Origin: Paludisphaera mucosa
GTDB taxonomy: Bacteria > Planctomycetota > Planctomycetia > Isosphaerales > Isosphaeraceae
Assembly: GCF_029589435.1 (NCBI RefSeq)
Contig: NZ_JARRAG010000002.1
Coordinates: forward strand, 2,914,001-2,978,000
Length of the DNA: 64,000 nt
Direction: 5' to 3'
Below the pieces are notes generated by a model that was not told the origin of the DNA, made no database searches, and worked only from the letters and a program-made list of their open reading frames with translations. The translations under genes and the position numbers were made by a program. Shown here piece by piece: positions 18,198 through 28,000 of the stretch (the stretch's first letter is position 1; each line of letters starts with the position of its first letter).

Positions 18198-21100
18198 ATG
18201 GACGATCGCCCCTCGCCCCCTTTGAACCGCCCAGTCGACCGAGATCCCCACCCGGCCCGCATCGACGCTCGAAAGGGAAGTGACTTGAATCAGGCCGATT
18301 CCCCGCCTCCCGTCCCGGTGGCCATCATCGGGATGGGTTGCCTGTTCCCGAAAGCGGAAGACCTCGAGCGCTACTGGTCCAACATCCGCGACCGCCTGGA
18401 CGCGATCACCGAGGTCCCGGAGACGCACTGGCGCGCCGAGGACTACTTCGACGCCGACCCCAAGGCGCCCGACCGGACCTACGCCCATCGCGGCGGCTTC
18501 CTCGCCCCGGTCGACTTCCCGCTGCTCGACTTCGGCATCGCCCCCAACGCAATCGAGGCGACCGACACGTCGCAGCTCCTGGGGCTCCTGGTGGCGCGCC
18601 AGGCGCTGGAGGACGCCGGCTACGGGGCGGGCGGACGGGAATTCTCGCGCGACCGGACGAGCGTCATCCTGGGGGTGACGGGGACTCTCGAGCTGGTGAT
18701 CCCCCTCGGCGCGCGTCTGGGCCACCCGATCTGGCGGCGGGCGCTGGCCGAGGCGGGCGTCGACCGCGACACGGCCGACGACGTCGTCCGCCGGATCGCC
18801 GGCTCGTACGTCGGCTGGCAGGAGGCGTCGTTCCCGGGCCTGCTGGGCAACGTGGCCGCCGGCCGGATCGCCAATCGGCTCGACCTGGGCGGCTCCAACT
18901 GCGTCGTCGACGCCGCCTGCGCCAGCTCTCTGGGGGCGGTGAACCTGGCGCTGCACGAGCTGGCCTCGGGCCGTTGCGACGTCGCCCTCTCCGGCGGCCT
19001 CGACACGTTCAATGACATCTTCATGTACATGTGCTTCAGCAAGACCCCGGCGCTCTCGCCCTCGGGCCACGCCCGGCCGTTCGCGGCCGAAGGCGACGGC
19101 ACGACCCTGGGCGAAGGGCTGGGGATCCTCGTCCTGAAGCGGCTCGAAGACGCCGAACGCGACGGCGACCGGATCTATGCGGTCATCCGCTCGATCGGCT
19201 CGGCCAGCGACGGCGGCGGCCAGGCGATCTACGCCCCCAAGGCCGCCGGCCAGGCCAAGGCCCTGCGGCGGGCCTATCAGCAGGCCGGCATCGCCCCCGG
19301 GACCGTCGAGCTGGTCGAGGCCCACGGCACCGGCACCCGAGTCGGCGACGGCATCGAGGTCGAGGCCCTGGAAGAAGTCTTCCGAGCGGGAGGCACCGGG
19401 GCCCGCTCGTGCGCCCTGGGGTCGGTCAAGTCGCAGATCGGCCACACGAAGGCGGCGGCCGGCGCTGCGGGGCTCGTCAAGGCGGCCCTGGCGCTCCACC
19501 ATAAGGTGTTGCCGCCGACGATCAAGGTCGACCGGCCCCTCGAACGCCTGGCGGCCGACGACTCGCCGTTCTACCTCAACACCGACATCCGGCCCTGGCT
19601 GGGCTCGGCCGACCATCCCCGCCGCGCCGCCGTCAGCGCCTTCGGCTTCGGCGGCAGCAACTTCCACTGCGTCCTCGAAGAGGCCCGGCCCGACCGGCCG
19701 GCCGTCGACTGGGGCGGCGACGTCCAGGTCCTCGCCTACGCGGCCGACGACGCCCGAGCGATCGAGGCCCTCCTGCCGGCCTGGACCGACGCCACGACCT
19801 GGGCCCAGGTCCGGACCGAGGGGGCGAGGAGCCGAGAGGCCTTCCGCGCCGACCGCCCGCTGCGACTCCTGATCGTGGCGAAGCGCGGCGAGACGACGCC
19901 GGAGGCGCTGATCGCAGAGGCCCGCGAGCGGCTCTCAGGCACCCTTGCGACGCCTACGAAGCGGATCTTCCTCGGGAAGGGCGAAGTCGCCGGTCGGCTG
20001 GCGTTCCTCTTCCCGGGCCAGGGCTCGCAGTATGTGGGAATGACGCGTGACCTGGCTTGCCGATTCCCCCGCATGCTCGCCGCCTTGGAACTCGCCGATC
20101 GCGAGACCGCGGCCGCGCTCGACGGCACCAGGCTCAGCCACCATATCTTCCCTGCGCCGTCCTTCTCGGAAGAGCGACGGGCTCGCGACGACGACGCGCT
20201 ACGCGATACTCGCCGCGCCCAGCCGGCCATCGGGGCCGTCTCGCTGGGGATGCTCGGGATCCTGGAGGACTTCGGCGTCCGGCCCGAGATGACCGGCGGC
20301 CACAGCTTCGGCGAGTTGACCGCCTTGCACGCGTCGGGGCGGATCGACGCGGCCTCGTTGATGCGGCTGGCGGCCGAACGCGGGGCTTTGATGGGCCGCT
20401 GCGCCGGCGGCGAGGACGCCGGCGCCATGCTCGCCGCGTTCGCGCCGGCCGACGTGCTCGCCGATCTGATCCGAGAGCACGCTCTGGACGTCGTCGTCGC
20501 CAACAAGAACGCCCCTCGACAGTGCGTCCTGTCCGGCCCCGCGGCGGAGATCGCCCGCGCGGAAGGCCTGCTCCGCGAGGCCAGGGTCAGCGCCCGGCGG
20601 CTCCCGGTCGCGGCCGCCTTCCACAGCCGGTTCGTCGCCGACGCCCGCCGCCCTTTCCGGGAAACGCTCGACGGCGTCGTGGTCGGCCCCGCGGCGATCC
20701 CGACCTTCGCCAACTCCACCGCCGAGCCGTATCCCGACGCGGCCGCCATCGCCCGCGACCTCCTGGCCGACCAACTCGCCCGGCCGGTCGAGTTCGAGGC
20801 CATGATCGGGGCCATGCACCGCGAAGGGGCCCGCCTGTTCGTCGAGGTGGGGCCCGACTCCAAGCTCTCCGGGCTCGTCGCCGCGATCCTTGAAGGCCGC
20901 GACCACGCCTGCGTCGCGATCGACGCCGCCCGCGAGACGAACGGCCTGGTGGGTCTGGCCGTCACGCTCGCCGCGATCGCCGCCTCGGGCCGCCCCGTCG
21001 ACCTCGCTCGCTGGGACGCGGGCCACCCCTCCGCGGCGCCCGTCGGCAAGAAGGCCGGCCTCACCGTCCCGGTCTGCGGCGCGCACCCGACCCCGAATCG

Positions 21101-24100
21101 ACCGCCCGAGCCGGCCCTTCACGCCCCGAAACCTTCGGCGACACCCCAACGAGCCAGCAAGCCGACCGTCGCGATCGACGCGGCCGAGAAACCGCCGGCG
21201 CGCAACGGGACCCTTCCCGCGCCTTCCGGGCCAACCCAGCCACGAGCCCCCTTCGAGCGGACCATGAACGCCCCCGACCGCCTGCATCTCCCCTCGTCGA
21301 ATGGCAATGGACACGCCCACGGACTCGCGCACCCCGTCGAGCCGCAGCGCGAATCGCCCCGGCCGGCGCCTGCACCCGAGTCGGCCCCCGCGCTCCAGCA
21401 CGCCCACGACCACCTGATCGCGTTCCAGCAGCTCGCGCAGCAGACGGCCCGCCTGCACCAGCAGTTTCTGGAAGGTCAGGAGACCGCCCAGCGCACCTTC
21501 CAGCTTCTCCTCGAACATCAACTCCGACCGGGATCGTTCGTCCCCTCGCCGACGGCCCCGCACCCCGTCGTCGAGCCCGTTCGCGCCGCCGCCCGAGCGG
21601 TCGAATCCGCGAAGCCCGTCGTCGTGTCCCCGCCAATCCCGGCCCGAACCACCGTCGCCGCCCCTCGCCCCGAAGCCGTGAAGGTCGAGGCCCGCCGGGT
21701 CGAGCCGACGCCGGCTCCCATGGTCTCCGTCGCGGCCCCATTTGAGGCGTCTCCGGTCGCGGCGGTACTTCTGTCGGTGGTGTCGGAGAAGACGGGGTAC
21801 CCGGAGGACATGCTGGAATTGGGCATGCGGCTCGACGCCGACCTGGGGATCGACTCGATCAAGCGGGTCGAGATCCTCTCGGCCCTGCAGGACCGCCTCC
21901 CCGACGCCCCCGCCGTCGGGCCCGACCAGCTCGGCTCCATCCACTCCCTCGGCGACATCGTCGCCCTCCTCGGCGTCGCCACGCCGGTCGCGGCCCCCGC
22001 ATCGGCCGCCGTTCCGGCCGCTGCCGGCCCCGACGTGGCGGCGGTGCTTCTGTCGGTGGTGTCGGAGAAGACGGGGTACCCGGAGGACATGCTGGAATTG
22101 GGCATGCGGCTCGACGCCGACCTGGGGATCGACTCGATCAAGCGGGTCGAGATCCTCTCGGCCCTGCAGGACCGCCTCCCCGACGCCCCCGCCGTCGGGC
22201 CCGACCAGCTCGGCTCCATCCACTCCCTCGGCGACATCGTCGCCCTCCTCGGCGTCGCCACGCCGGTCGCGGCCCCCGCATCGGCCGCCGTTCCGGCCGC
22301 TGCCGGCCCCGACGTGGCGGCGGTGCTTCTGTCGGTGGTGTCGGAGAAGACGGGGTACCCGGAGGACATGCTGGAGCTGGGCATGCGGCTCGACGCCGAC
22401 CTGGGGATCGACTCGATCAAGCGGGTCGAGATCCTCTCGGCCCTGCAGGACCGCCTCCCCGACGCCCCCGCCGTCGGGCCCGACCAGCTCGGCTCCATCC
22501 ACTCCCTCGGCGACATCGTCGCCCTCCTCCAGGTCGGTCCCATGATAGCGCCGGCACCCGCGGCCGTTCCGCGCGTGAATTCTGAGGCGGCCGAGCCCTC
22601 CCCGCAGCCGACCCGCCTGGAGCGGTTGGCCCCGAGGCCCCGGGCCGTCGCGTCGGTAGATCATCGCGAGCGGGTCGAACTCGCCGCGGGTGCCGAGATT
22701 TGGATCACCGAAGACGGCTCTCCGCTGACGCCCGCCTTGAATGCGGCCCTGAAAGAGCGTGGTTTCAAGCCGCGGGTCGTCGGGCCGGAAGGGCTCCAGG
22801 TGACGGCCGCGACTCCGAGCGGCCTCATCCTCGTCGCTCCCGACCGGGCCGATTCGGACTTTCTGAAGCAGGCGTTTCGGCTCATCCGGACGGTCGGCCC
22901 AGGGCTCCGCGGTCGTCGCGCGTCGGCCCTGCTAACGGTCTCGCGGCTGGACGGGGCGTTCGGCCTGAACGGGCTCGATCCGGCGATCGAGCCGACATCC
23001 GGCGGGCTCGCCGGCCTGGCGAAGACCGCCGGGCGCGAGTGGCCCGAGGTGAGCTGCAAGGCGGTCGACCTCGACCGCGCGACGAGCGACCACGCCGACG
23101 CCGCCCGGCGCATCGTCGAGGAGCTGATGCGGCGGGGCCCGGCCGAGATCGGCCTGTCGGCCCGGGGGACGGTCGAGATCGCGCTCGAACGGGTCGAGTG
23201 GACCTCGGGCAACCACCGCCGCCGACCGGTCCTGGATCGCGGCGACCTCGTGGTGATCACAGGCGGGGCGCGGGGCATCGCTGCGGAAGCGGCGGTCGCC
23301 CTCGCGGAGACGTACCATCCCGCCCTGCTGCTCCTGGGACGGACTCCTGCCCCGACCGGACCCGAGCCCGCCTGGCTCGCCGCCGCGGGCGACGAGGCGG
23401 CTGTCCGCTCCGCGCTGCTTCGCCACGCGACCGAACCGACGCCCCCGCCGAAGGTCAACGAGCAGGCTCGCCTGATCCTCGCCCGCCGCGAGATCGCCGT
23501 CGCGCTCGACCGCATCCGCGCGGCCGGCGCCGAGGCGGTCTACGAGGCCGTCGACGTCCGCGACCGCGAGGCCGTGCGGGCGGCGATCACCCGGGCGCAG
23601 GGCCGCTTCGGTCACGTTCGGGGCGTCATCCACGCCGCCGGCGTCCTCGCTGATCGCCGCATCGAGGACCAGACGGACGCCCAGTTCGACCTCGTCTACG
23701 ACACCAAGATCGATGGACTGCTCTCGGTCTTCGAGGCCGTCGATCCTGGGGACCTCCGCGCCATCGCGGCCTTCTCGTCGTCGACGGCCCGGCTCGGCCG
23801 CGTCGGCCAGGTGGCATACGCCGCGGCCAACGAGGTCCTCAACAAGTGGTGCCAGGCCCAGGCGCGTCGGCTGCCGGAATGCCGTGTCGTCGCCTTCAAC
23901 TGGGGCCCGTGGGAGGGGGGCATGGTGACGCCTTCCCTCCGCACCGTCTTCGAGCGGGAAGGCGTCGGCCTGATCCCCATGGCCGAGGGCGCGGCCCTCG
24001 TCGCACGCGAGCTTCAGGAATCGCGCGAGAACCCGATCGAGATCGTCGTGCTGGCCGACCCCCCGCAGCCCGGGCCGGGCCGGCCGGAAGGTCGAGCGGA

Positions 24101-25025
24101 GCCGGAGCGAGTCGCAACGTCGGGAGAGGCCGACGCCGTCGACGCCGAGCTGAGGCCCGCCTTCGAGCGGCTCGTCGACGTCCAGGCGTTCCCCGTACTT
24201 CGTTCGCACGTCATCGACGGCCATGCGGTCCTGCCCATGGCCCTGATCATGGAATGGCTCTGCGAGGCCGCCGTGCATCGACACCCCGGACTGGTGGTGG
24301 CGGGTCTCGACGACTTCCGACTATTCAAGGGTGTCGTCCTCCGCGACCACAAGGCCGTCCCCGTGTCGCTGCGGGCGGGCAAGGGCGAATTTCGCGACGG
24401 ATCGTGGGTCGTCCCCGTCGAGATGCGTGGCAGGCTCGGCGAAGGCCGCGAGGTCGTCCACGCGCGAGCCACCGTCACCCTCGCCGATCGGCACGTCGAG
24501 GGGGCCAGGACTCTCGAAGAGAGCACACTCTTCGCCATGGACGACGATCGCGAGGCGATCTACGACCGGGTCCTTTTCCACGGCCCGGCGATGCAGGCCC
24601 TGGAGCGGGTGGAAGGGTGCGACGATCGGATGATCGCGGCCCGGGCCTCGACGTCCCCCGCGCCGGCGGAATGGATCGCCCGGCCCCTCCGTCGCGAGTG
24701 GTTGACGGACCCGCTGGCGATCGATGCGGCGTTCCAGTTGATGATCCTCTGGTGCCGTCAGATGTTGAACGCCAATTCGCTGCCGACGGCCGTCGGCTCG
24801 TACCGCCAGTTCCGCCGCAGGTTCCCGGCGGAGGGGGTCCGCGTCGTGGCGGTGATCCAGCGGGCGACCGACCTGACGGCCGTCGCCGACGTCGAGTTCC
24901 TCGACGATCGAGGCGGGCTGGTGGCCCGGATCGAGTCGTACGAGTGCGTCGTCGACGCCTCGCTGAACCAGGCCTTCCGCCGCAACCGGCTGACCCACCA
25001 CCAGGCGGTTGCAAACCCCCGATGA
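18198..25025 (+). CDS. pfaA: PfaA-like PUFA synthase: KS-AT-ACP-ACP-ACP-KR-DH
   Basis: 2275 residues. Ketosynthase (39-500) with C241 in DAACASS, H376 in EAHGTGT and H416 in KSQIGH. Acyltransferase (598-905) with S703 in GHSFGE. A Pro/Ala-rich linker holding a Gln-rich helix (1066-1111). Three 93-residue carrier modules with phosphopantetheine serines S1220, S1313 and S1406 in LGIDSIKR. Ketoreductase (about 1600-1960) with VVITGGARGI and an SSS...AYAAAN active site. A C-terminal hot-dog dehydratase-like domain (from about 2000) with H-x3-G-x4-P (HVIDGHAVLP). It builds a long acyl chain from malonyl units. The start is ATG 18198, directly after the pfaD stop; TTG 18285, with a GGGAAG-type site, is an alternative. 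The stop overlaps the next ATG (ATGA). Confidence 0.92.
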   Translation: MDDRPSPPLNRPVDRDPHPARIDARKGSDLNQADSPPPVPVAIIGMGCLFPKAEDLERYWSNIRDRLDAITEVPETHWRAEDYFDADPKAPDRTYAHRGGFLAPVDFPLLDFGIAPNAIEATDTSQLLGLLVARQALEDAGYGAGGREFSRDRTSVILGVTGTLELVIPLGARLGHPIWRRALAEAGVDRDTADDVVRRIAGSYVGWQEASFPGLLGNVAAGRIANRLDLGGSNCVVDAACASSLGAVNLALHELASGRCDVALSGGLDTFNDIFMYMCFSKTPALSPSGHARPFAAEGDGTTLGEGLGILVLKRLEDAERDGDRIYAVIRSIGSASDGGGQAIYAPKAAGQAKALRRAYQQAGIAPGTVELVEAHGTGTRVGDGIEVEALEEVFRAGGTGARSCALGSVKSQIGHTKAAAGAAGLVKAALALHHKVLPPTIKVDRPLERLAADDSPFYLNTDIRPWLGSADHPRRAAVSAFGFGGSNFHCVLEEARPDRPAVDWGGDVQVLAYAADDARAIEALLPAWTDATTWAQVRTEGARSREAFRADRPLRLLIVAKRGETTPEALIAEARERLSGTLATPTKRIFLGKGEVAGRLAFLFPGQGSQYVGMTRDLACRFPRMLAALELADRETAAALDGTRLSHHIFPAPSFSEERRARDDDALRDTRRAQPAIGAVSLGMLGILEDFGVRPEMTGGHSFGELTALHASGRIDAASLMRLAAERGALMGRCAGGEDAGAMLAAFAPADVLADLIREHALDVVVANKNAPRQCVLSGPAAEIARAEGLLREARVSARRLPVAAAFHSRFVADARRPFRETLDGVVVGPAAIPTFANSTAEPYPDAAAIARDLLADQLARPVEFEAMIGAMHREGARLFVEVGPDSKLSGLVAAILEGRDHACVAIDAARETNGLVGLAVTLAAIAASGRPVDLARWDAGHPSAAPVGKKAGLTVPVCGAHPTPNRPPEPALHAPKPSATPQRASKPTVAIDAAEKPPARNGTLPAPSGPTQPRAPFERTMNAPDRLHLPSSNGNGHAHGLAHPVEPQRESPRPAPAPESAPALQHAHDHLIAFQQLAQQTARLHQQFLEGQETAQRTFQLLLEHQLRPGSFVPSPTAPHPVVEPVRAAARAVESAKPVVVSPPIPARTTVAAPRPEAVKVEARRVEPTPAPMVSVAAPFEASPVAAVLLSVVSEKTGYPEDMLELGMRLDADLGIDSIKRVEILSALQDRLPDAPAVGPDQLGSIHSLGDIVALLGVATPVAAPASAAVPAAAGPDVAAVLLSVVSEKTGYPEDMLELGMRLDADLGIDSIKRVEILSALQDRLPDAPAVGPDQLGSIHSLGDIVALLGVATPVAAPASAAVPAAAGPDVAAVLLSVVSEKTGYPEDMLELGMRLDADLGIDSIKRVEILSALQDRLPDAPAVGPDQLGSIHSLGDIVALLQVGPMIAPAPAAVPRVNSEAAEPSPQPTRLERLAPRPRAVASVDHRERVELAAGAEIWITEDGSPLTPALNAALKERGFKPRVVGPEGLQVTAATPSGLILVAPDRADSDFLKQAFRLIRTVGPGLRGRRASALLTVSRLDGAFGLNGLDPAIEPTSGGLAGLAKTAGREWPEVSCKAVDLDRATSDHADAARRIVEELMRRGPAEIGLSARGTVEIALERVEWTSGNHRRRPVLDRGDLVVITGGARGIAAEAAVALAETYHPALLLLGRTPAPTGPEPAWLAAAGDEAAVRSALLRHATEPTPPPKVNEQARLILARREIAVALDRIRAAGAEAVYEAVDVRDREAVRAAITRAQGRFGHVRGVIHAAGVLADRRIEDQTDAQFDLVYDTKIDGLLSVFEAVDPGDLRAIAAFSSSTARLGRVGQVAYAAANEVLNKWCQAQARRLPECRVVAFNWGPWEGGMVTPSLRTVFEREGVGLIPMAEGAALVARELQESRENPIEIVVLADPPQPGPGRPEGRAEPERVATSGEADAVDAELRPAFERLVDVQAFPVLRSHVIDGHAVLPMALIMEWLCEAAVHRHPGLVVAGLDDFRLFKGVVLRDHKAVPVSLRAGKGEFRDGSWVVPVEMRGRLGEGREVVHARATVTLADRHVEGARTLEESTLFAMDDDREAIYDRVLFHGPAMQALERVEGCDDRMIAARASTSPAPAEWIARPLRREWLTDPLAIDAAFQLMILWCRQMLNANSLPTAVGSYRQFRRRFPAEGVRVVAVIQRATDLTAVADVEFLDDRGGLVARIESYECVVDASLNQAFRRNRLTHHQAVANPR
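21756..22529 (+). repeat. Three near-identical 279-bp tandem repeats encoding ACP modules
   Basis: Copies begin at 21756, 22035 and 22314 with a period of exactly 279 bp (93 codons). The third ends early, at about 22529, where the sequence becomes unique. Only a few substitutions separate them (GTC/GTG and TAC/TGC near the unit start; GAATTG versus GAGCTG before GGCATGCGG). Synonymous sites and the Ala/Pro linker are also nearly identical. This points to recent duplication or ongoing gene conversion. Assembly collapse or expansion of the copy number is possible. Confidence 0.95.
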
Positions 25026-28000
25026 CCACGCGACGAACCGGCGGGGTGGCGATCGTCGGCTTCGGCGCGGCCTTCCCGGGGGCCTCGGACGCGCAGGCCT
25101 TCTGGCGGCTCGTGTCCGAGGCTCGCGACGCGGCGACCGAAGTCCCCCCGGGACGATGGTTGCTCGACCCGGCGCAAGCCTTCGACCCCGAGATCGCCCG
25201 CCCCGACCGGGTCTACACGACGCGCGGCGCGTTCCTGGCCGACGAGGCTCTTGAAGTCGACTGCGAAGGCCTCGACGTCGATCCCGCGCTGGTGGATCGC
25301 CTCGACCCCGCATTCCGGCTGGCCCTCCGCACGGCGACCGAGGCGTGGCGCTCGGCGCGGACGTCGGCCGTCGACCGCTCGCGCGTCGGCGTGATCTTCG
25401 GCCACATCGTCCTGCCGACCGAGACGACCTCGGCGTTCACGCGCGCGACGATCGGCCGGGAGATCGAGGAGGCGCTCGGCGTGGCCGCCCTCGAACCTTA
25501 TCAGTTCGAGCCCCGCAACGCCTTCCCGGCCGGGGCGCCGGCGCGGCTCGTGGCGCAGGCCCTGGGCCTGGGCGGCGCGGCGTACACGATCGACGCCGCC
25601 TGCGCGTCGTCGCTCTACGCCCTGAAGCTGGCGTGCGACGAGCTGCTCTCGGGCCGGGCCGACGCGATGCTCGCCGGCGGAGTCTCGCGGCCCGACGCGC
25701 TCTACACCCAGATGGGCTTCTCGCAGCTCCGGGCCCTATCGGCCCGCGGCCGCGCGGCTCCGTTCGACGCCGAGGGCGACGGCCTGATCGTCGGCGAGGG
25801 GGCGGGCTTGTTCGTGCTGAAACGGCTCGAAGACGCCGTCGAACAGGGCGATGCGGTCCTCGGCGTCATCCGCGGCGTCGGCCTCTCCAACGACGTCCGC
25901 GGCGACCTGCTCGCCCCCAGCAGCGAGGGCCAGTTGCGAGCCTTGCGCTCGGCTTATGAGCAGGCCGGCTGGGAGCCCGACGACGTCGACCTGATCGAAT
26001 GTCACGCCACCGGCACTCCGCTCGGCGACTCCGTCGAGCTGGAGAGCCTGAAAACCCTATGGGCCGACCTGCCCCGGCCCGTCGAGCCGGGCTTTTGCGT
26101 GCTCGGGTCGGTGAAGTCGAACGTCGGCCACATGCTCACGGCCGCCGGCGCGGCCGGACTGCTGAAGGTCTTGCTCGCGTTCCAGCACAGGACCAGGCCG
26201 CCGACCGCCAACCATCGGACATCTTCGGCCCGCGTCCCCCTGGAGGGGAGCCCGTTCCGGGTGCTCCGGGCCGCCGAACCTTGGCCCGAGCCCGCGGCAG
26301 GCCGCCCTCGACGCGCCGCGATCAGCGGCTTCGGCTTCGGCGGGATCAACGCCCACGTCCTGATCGAGGAGTGGACGGGCGAGAATGCGGGGCCGGCGAC
26401 GGCTCGCGAGGCCTCGGCGGCCGAGGCCGTCGCCATCGTCGGCCTGGCGGCCCGATTCGGCCGGGATTCCGACCTGGACGCCTTCGAGCGGCGAGTCCTG
26501 GCCGGCGAGCCGGGAGAGGTGGGGCGGGAGGCGAGGATCGAAGAACTAGGCCTCCGGCTGGGCCGCTTTCGGATCCCCCCGCGCGAACTGGAAGAGATGC
26601 TGCTCCAGCAGTCGGCGACGCTCCTGGTCACGGCCGACGCGATCGCCGACGCGAACTGGTCGCCCGAGTCCGCCCTGAGTTCGGGCGTGCTCGTCGGCCT
26701 GGGCCTCGACCTGAACGCCACCAACTTCCAGCTTCGCTGGTGGCTGGAATCGCGGGCGTCGGCATGGAACCGGGAGCAGGGCTGGGAGCTGACCGACGTC
26801 GAGCTGGCGGCGTGGGTCGCCGAGGCCTGCGACGCGATCCAGCCCGCGCTCACCGCCAACCGGACGATGGGATCGCTCGGCGGCCTCGTCGCCAGCCGGA
26901 TCGCCAGGGAGTTCCGCATCGGCGGGCCCAGCTTCACCACGTCGAGCGACGAGGGATCGGGCCTGGACGCCCTGCGGATCGCCGCCGACTGGCTGGCGCG
27001 GGGTGAGCTGGACTCGGCCATCGTCGCCGCCGTGGACCTCGCCGCCGATCCCCGCACGAGCCTCGCGGCGCGCAGGCTGGCTGCCGAATCCGGGCTGGAG
27101 GGTCTCAAGACCGGCGACTGCGTGGTGGCAATGGTCCTGAAACGCCGAAACGACGCCCTGCGCGACGGCGACCGGATCTATGCGATCCTCGGCGACCACA
27201 AGAGCGGCCTACCCGCGATCATCCTGGACGCCCCGCGCGGCTCTCTCGGCTGGACCGGCGCGGCCGAGGGCCTCGCGACGGTCGCCGCGGCGGCTCTGGC
27301 CCTAGACCGCTCGGTCGTCCCCCCTTCGGGCCGCTGGTCCGGGGGGACGGCGGACGGTCGGTCGCCGAGCTATTGGCCCCATAACCGCGACGAGGGGACA
27401 CGATCAAGTCGGGTCGAAGTGCGAGGGCTGGACGGCACGTCTCGGTCGATCGTCCTGGAGGCTGTCGAGAGCGACGGCGTCCGACCGCTCGATCCCGCCC
27501 CGATCGCCCTTTTTTCGGTGTACGGCGGCAGCGTCGAGGAGCGGCTGCGCCGGCTCGACGAGCTGGCGACCCTCGTTTCCGGAGTAGGCGAGCGGACGAT
27601 CGATCAGATGGCGGCGGCATGGTGGCGCGTGGCTTGCGAGCATGCATCCGACGGTCCGGGCCTGAGCTTCCTGGCGGCCGACGCCGCCTCCCTCGCGAGG
27701 GCCGTCGCCGAGGCTCGCGACGACCTGACGAGCGGCCATCCGGCTTCGCGGTCACGGCCGACGGCGGACGTCGAGGTTTTCGAGCCGGCCGCAGACGGTG
27801 ACGGCCCGCCGCTCGTCGCGTTCACTTATCCGGGCCTGGGCGCGGCTTATCCCCAGATGGGCGCCGAGGTTTCGGCCCTCTGGCCCGAACTGATGCGCGA
27901 CCTGGAGAAGCGCTACGCGACGCTGCGCGACCAGTTCGTCCCCGAAAGATGGTGGAACGGCCCCGGATCGATCCCGTGCGACGACCACCGGCCGGCGATC

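Noticed and set aside
21756-22529. Tandem repeat considered as CRISPR or satellite
   Set aside because: The unit is 279 bp, in frame and encodes ACP domains with LGIDSIKR, so it is a coding repeat.
20199-22664. 821-codon minus-strand frame across pfaA, including three repeats
   Set aside because: It is a shadow of the AT and ACP repeats on the plus strand. The internal repeats come from the ACP units, and no family is recognisable.
23846-25021. N-terminal 392-codon extension of the pfaC frame
   Set aside because: It overlaps the conserved KR and DH coding of pfaA in another frame. The KS fold starts at ATG 25022.
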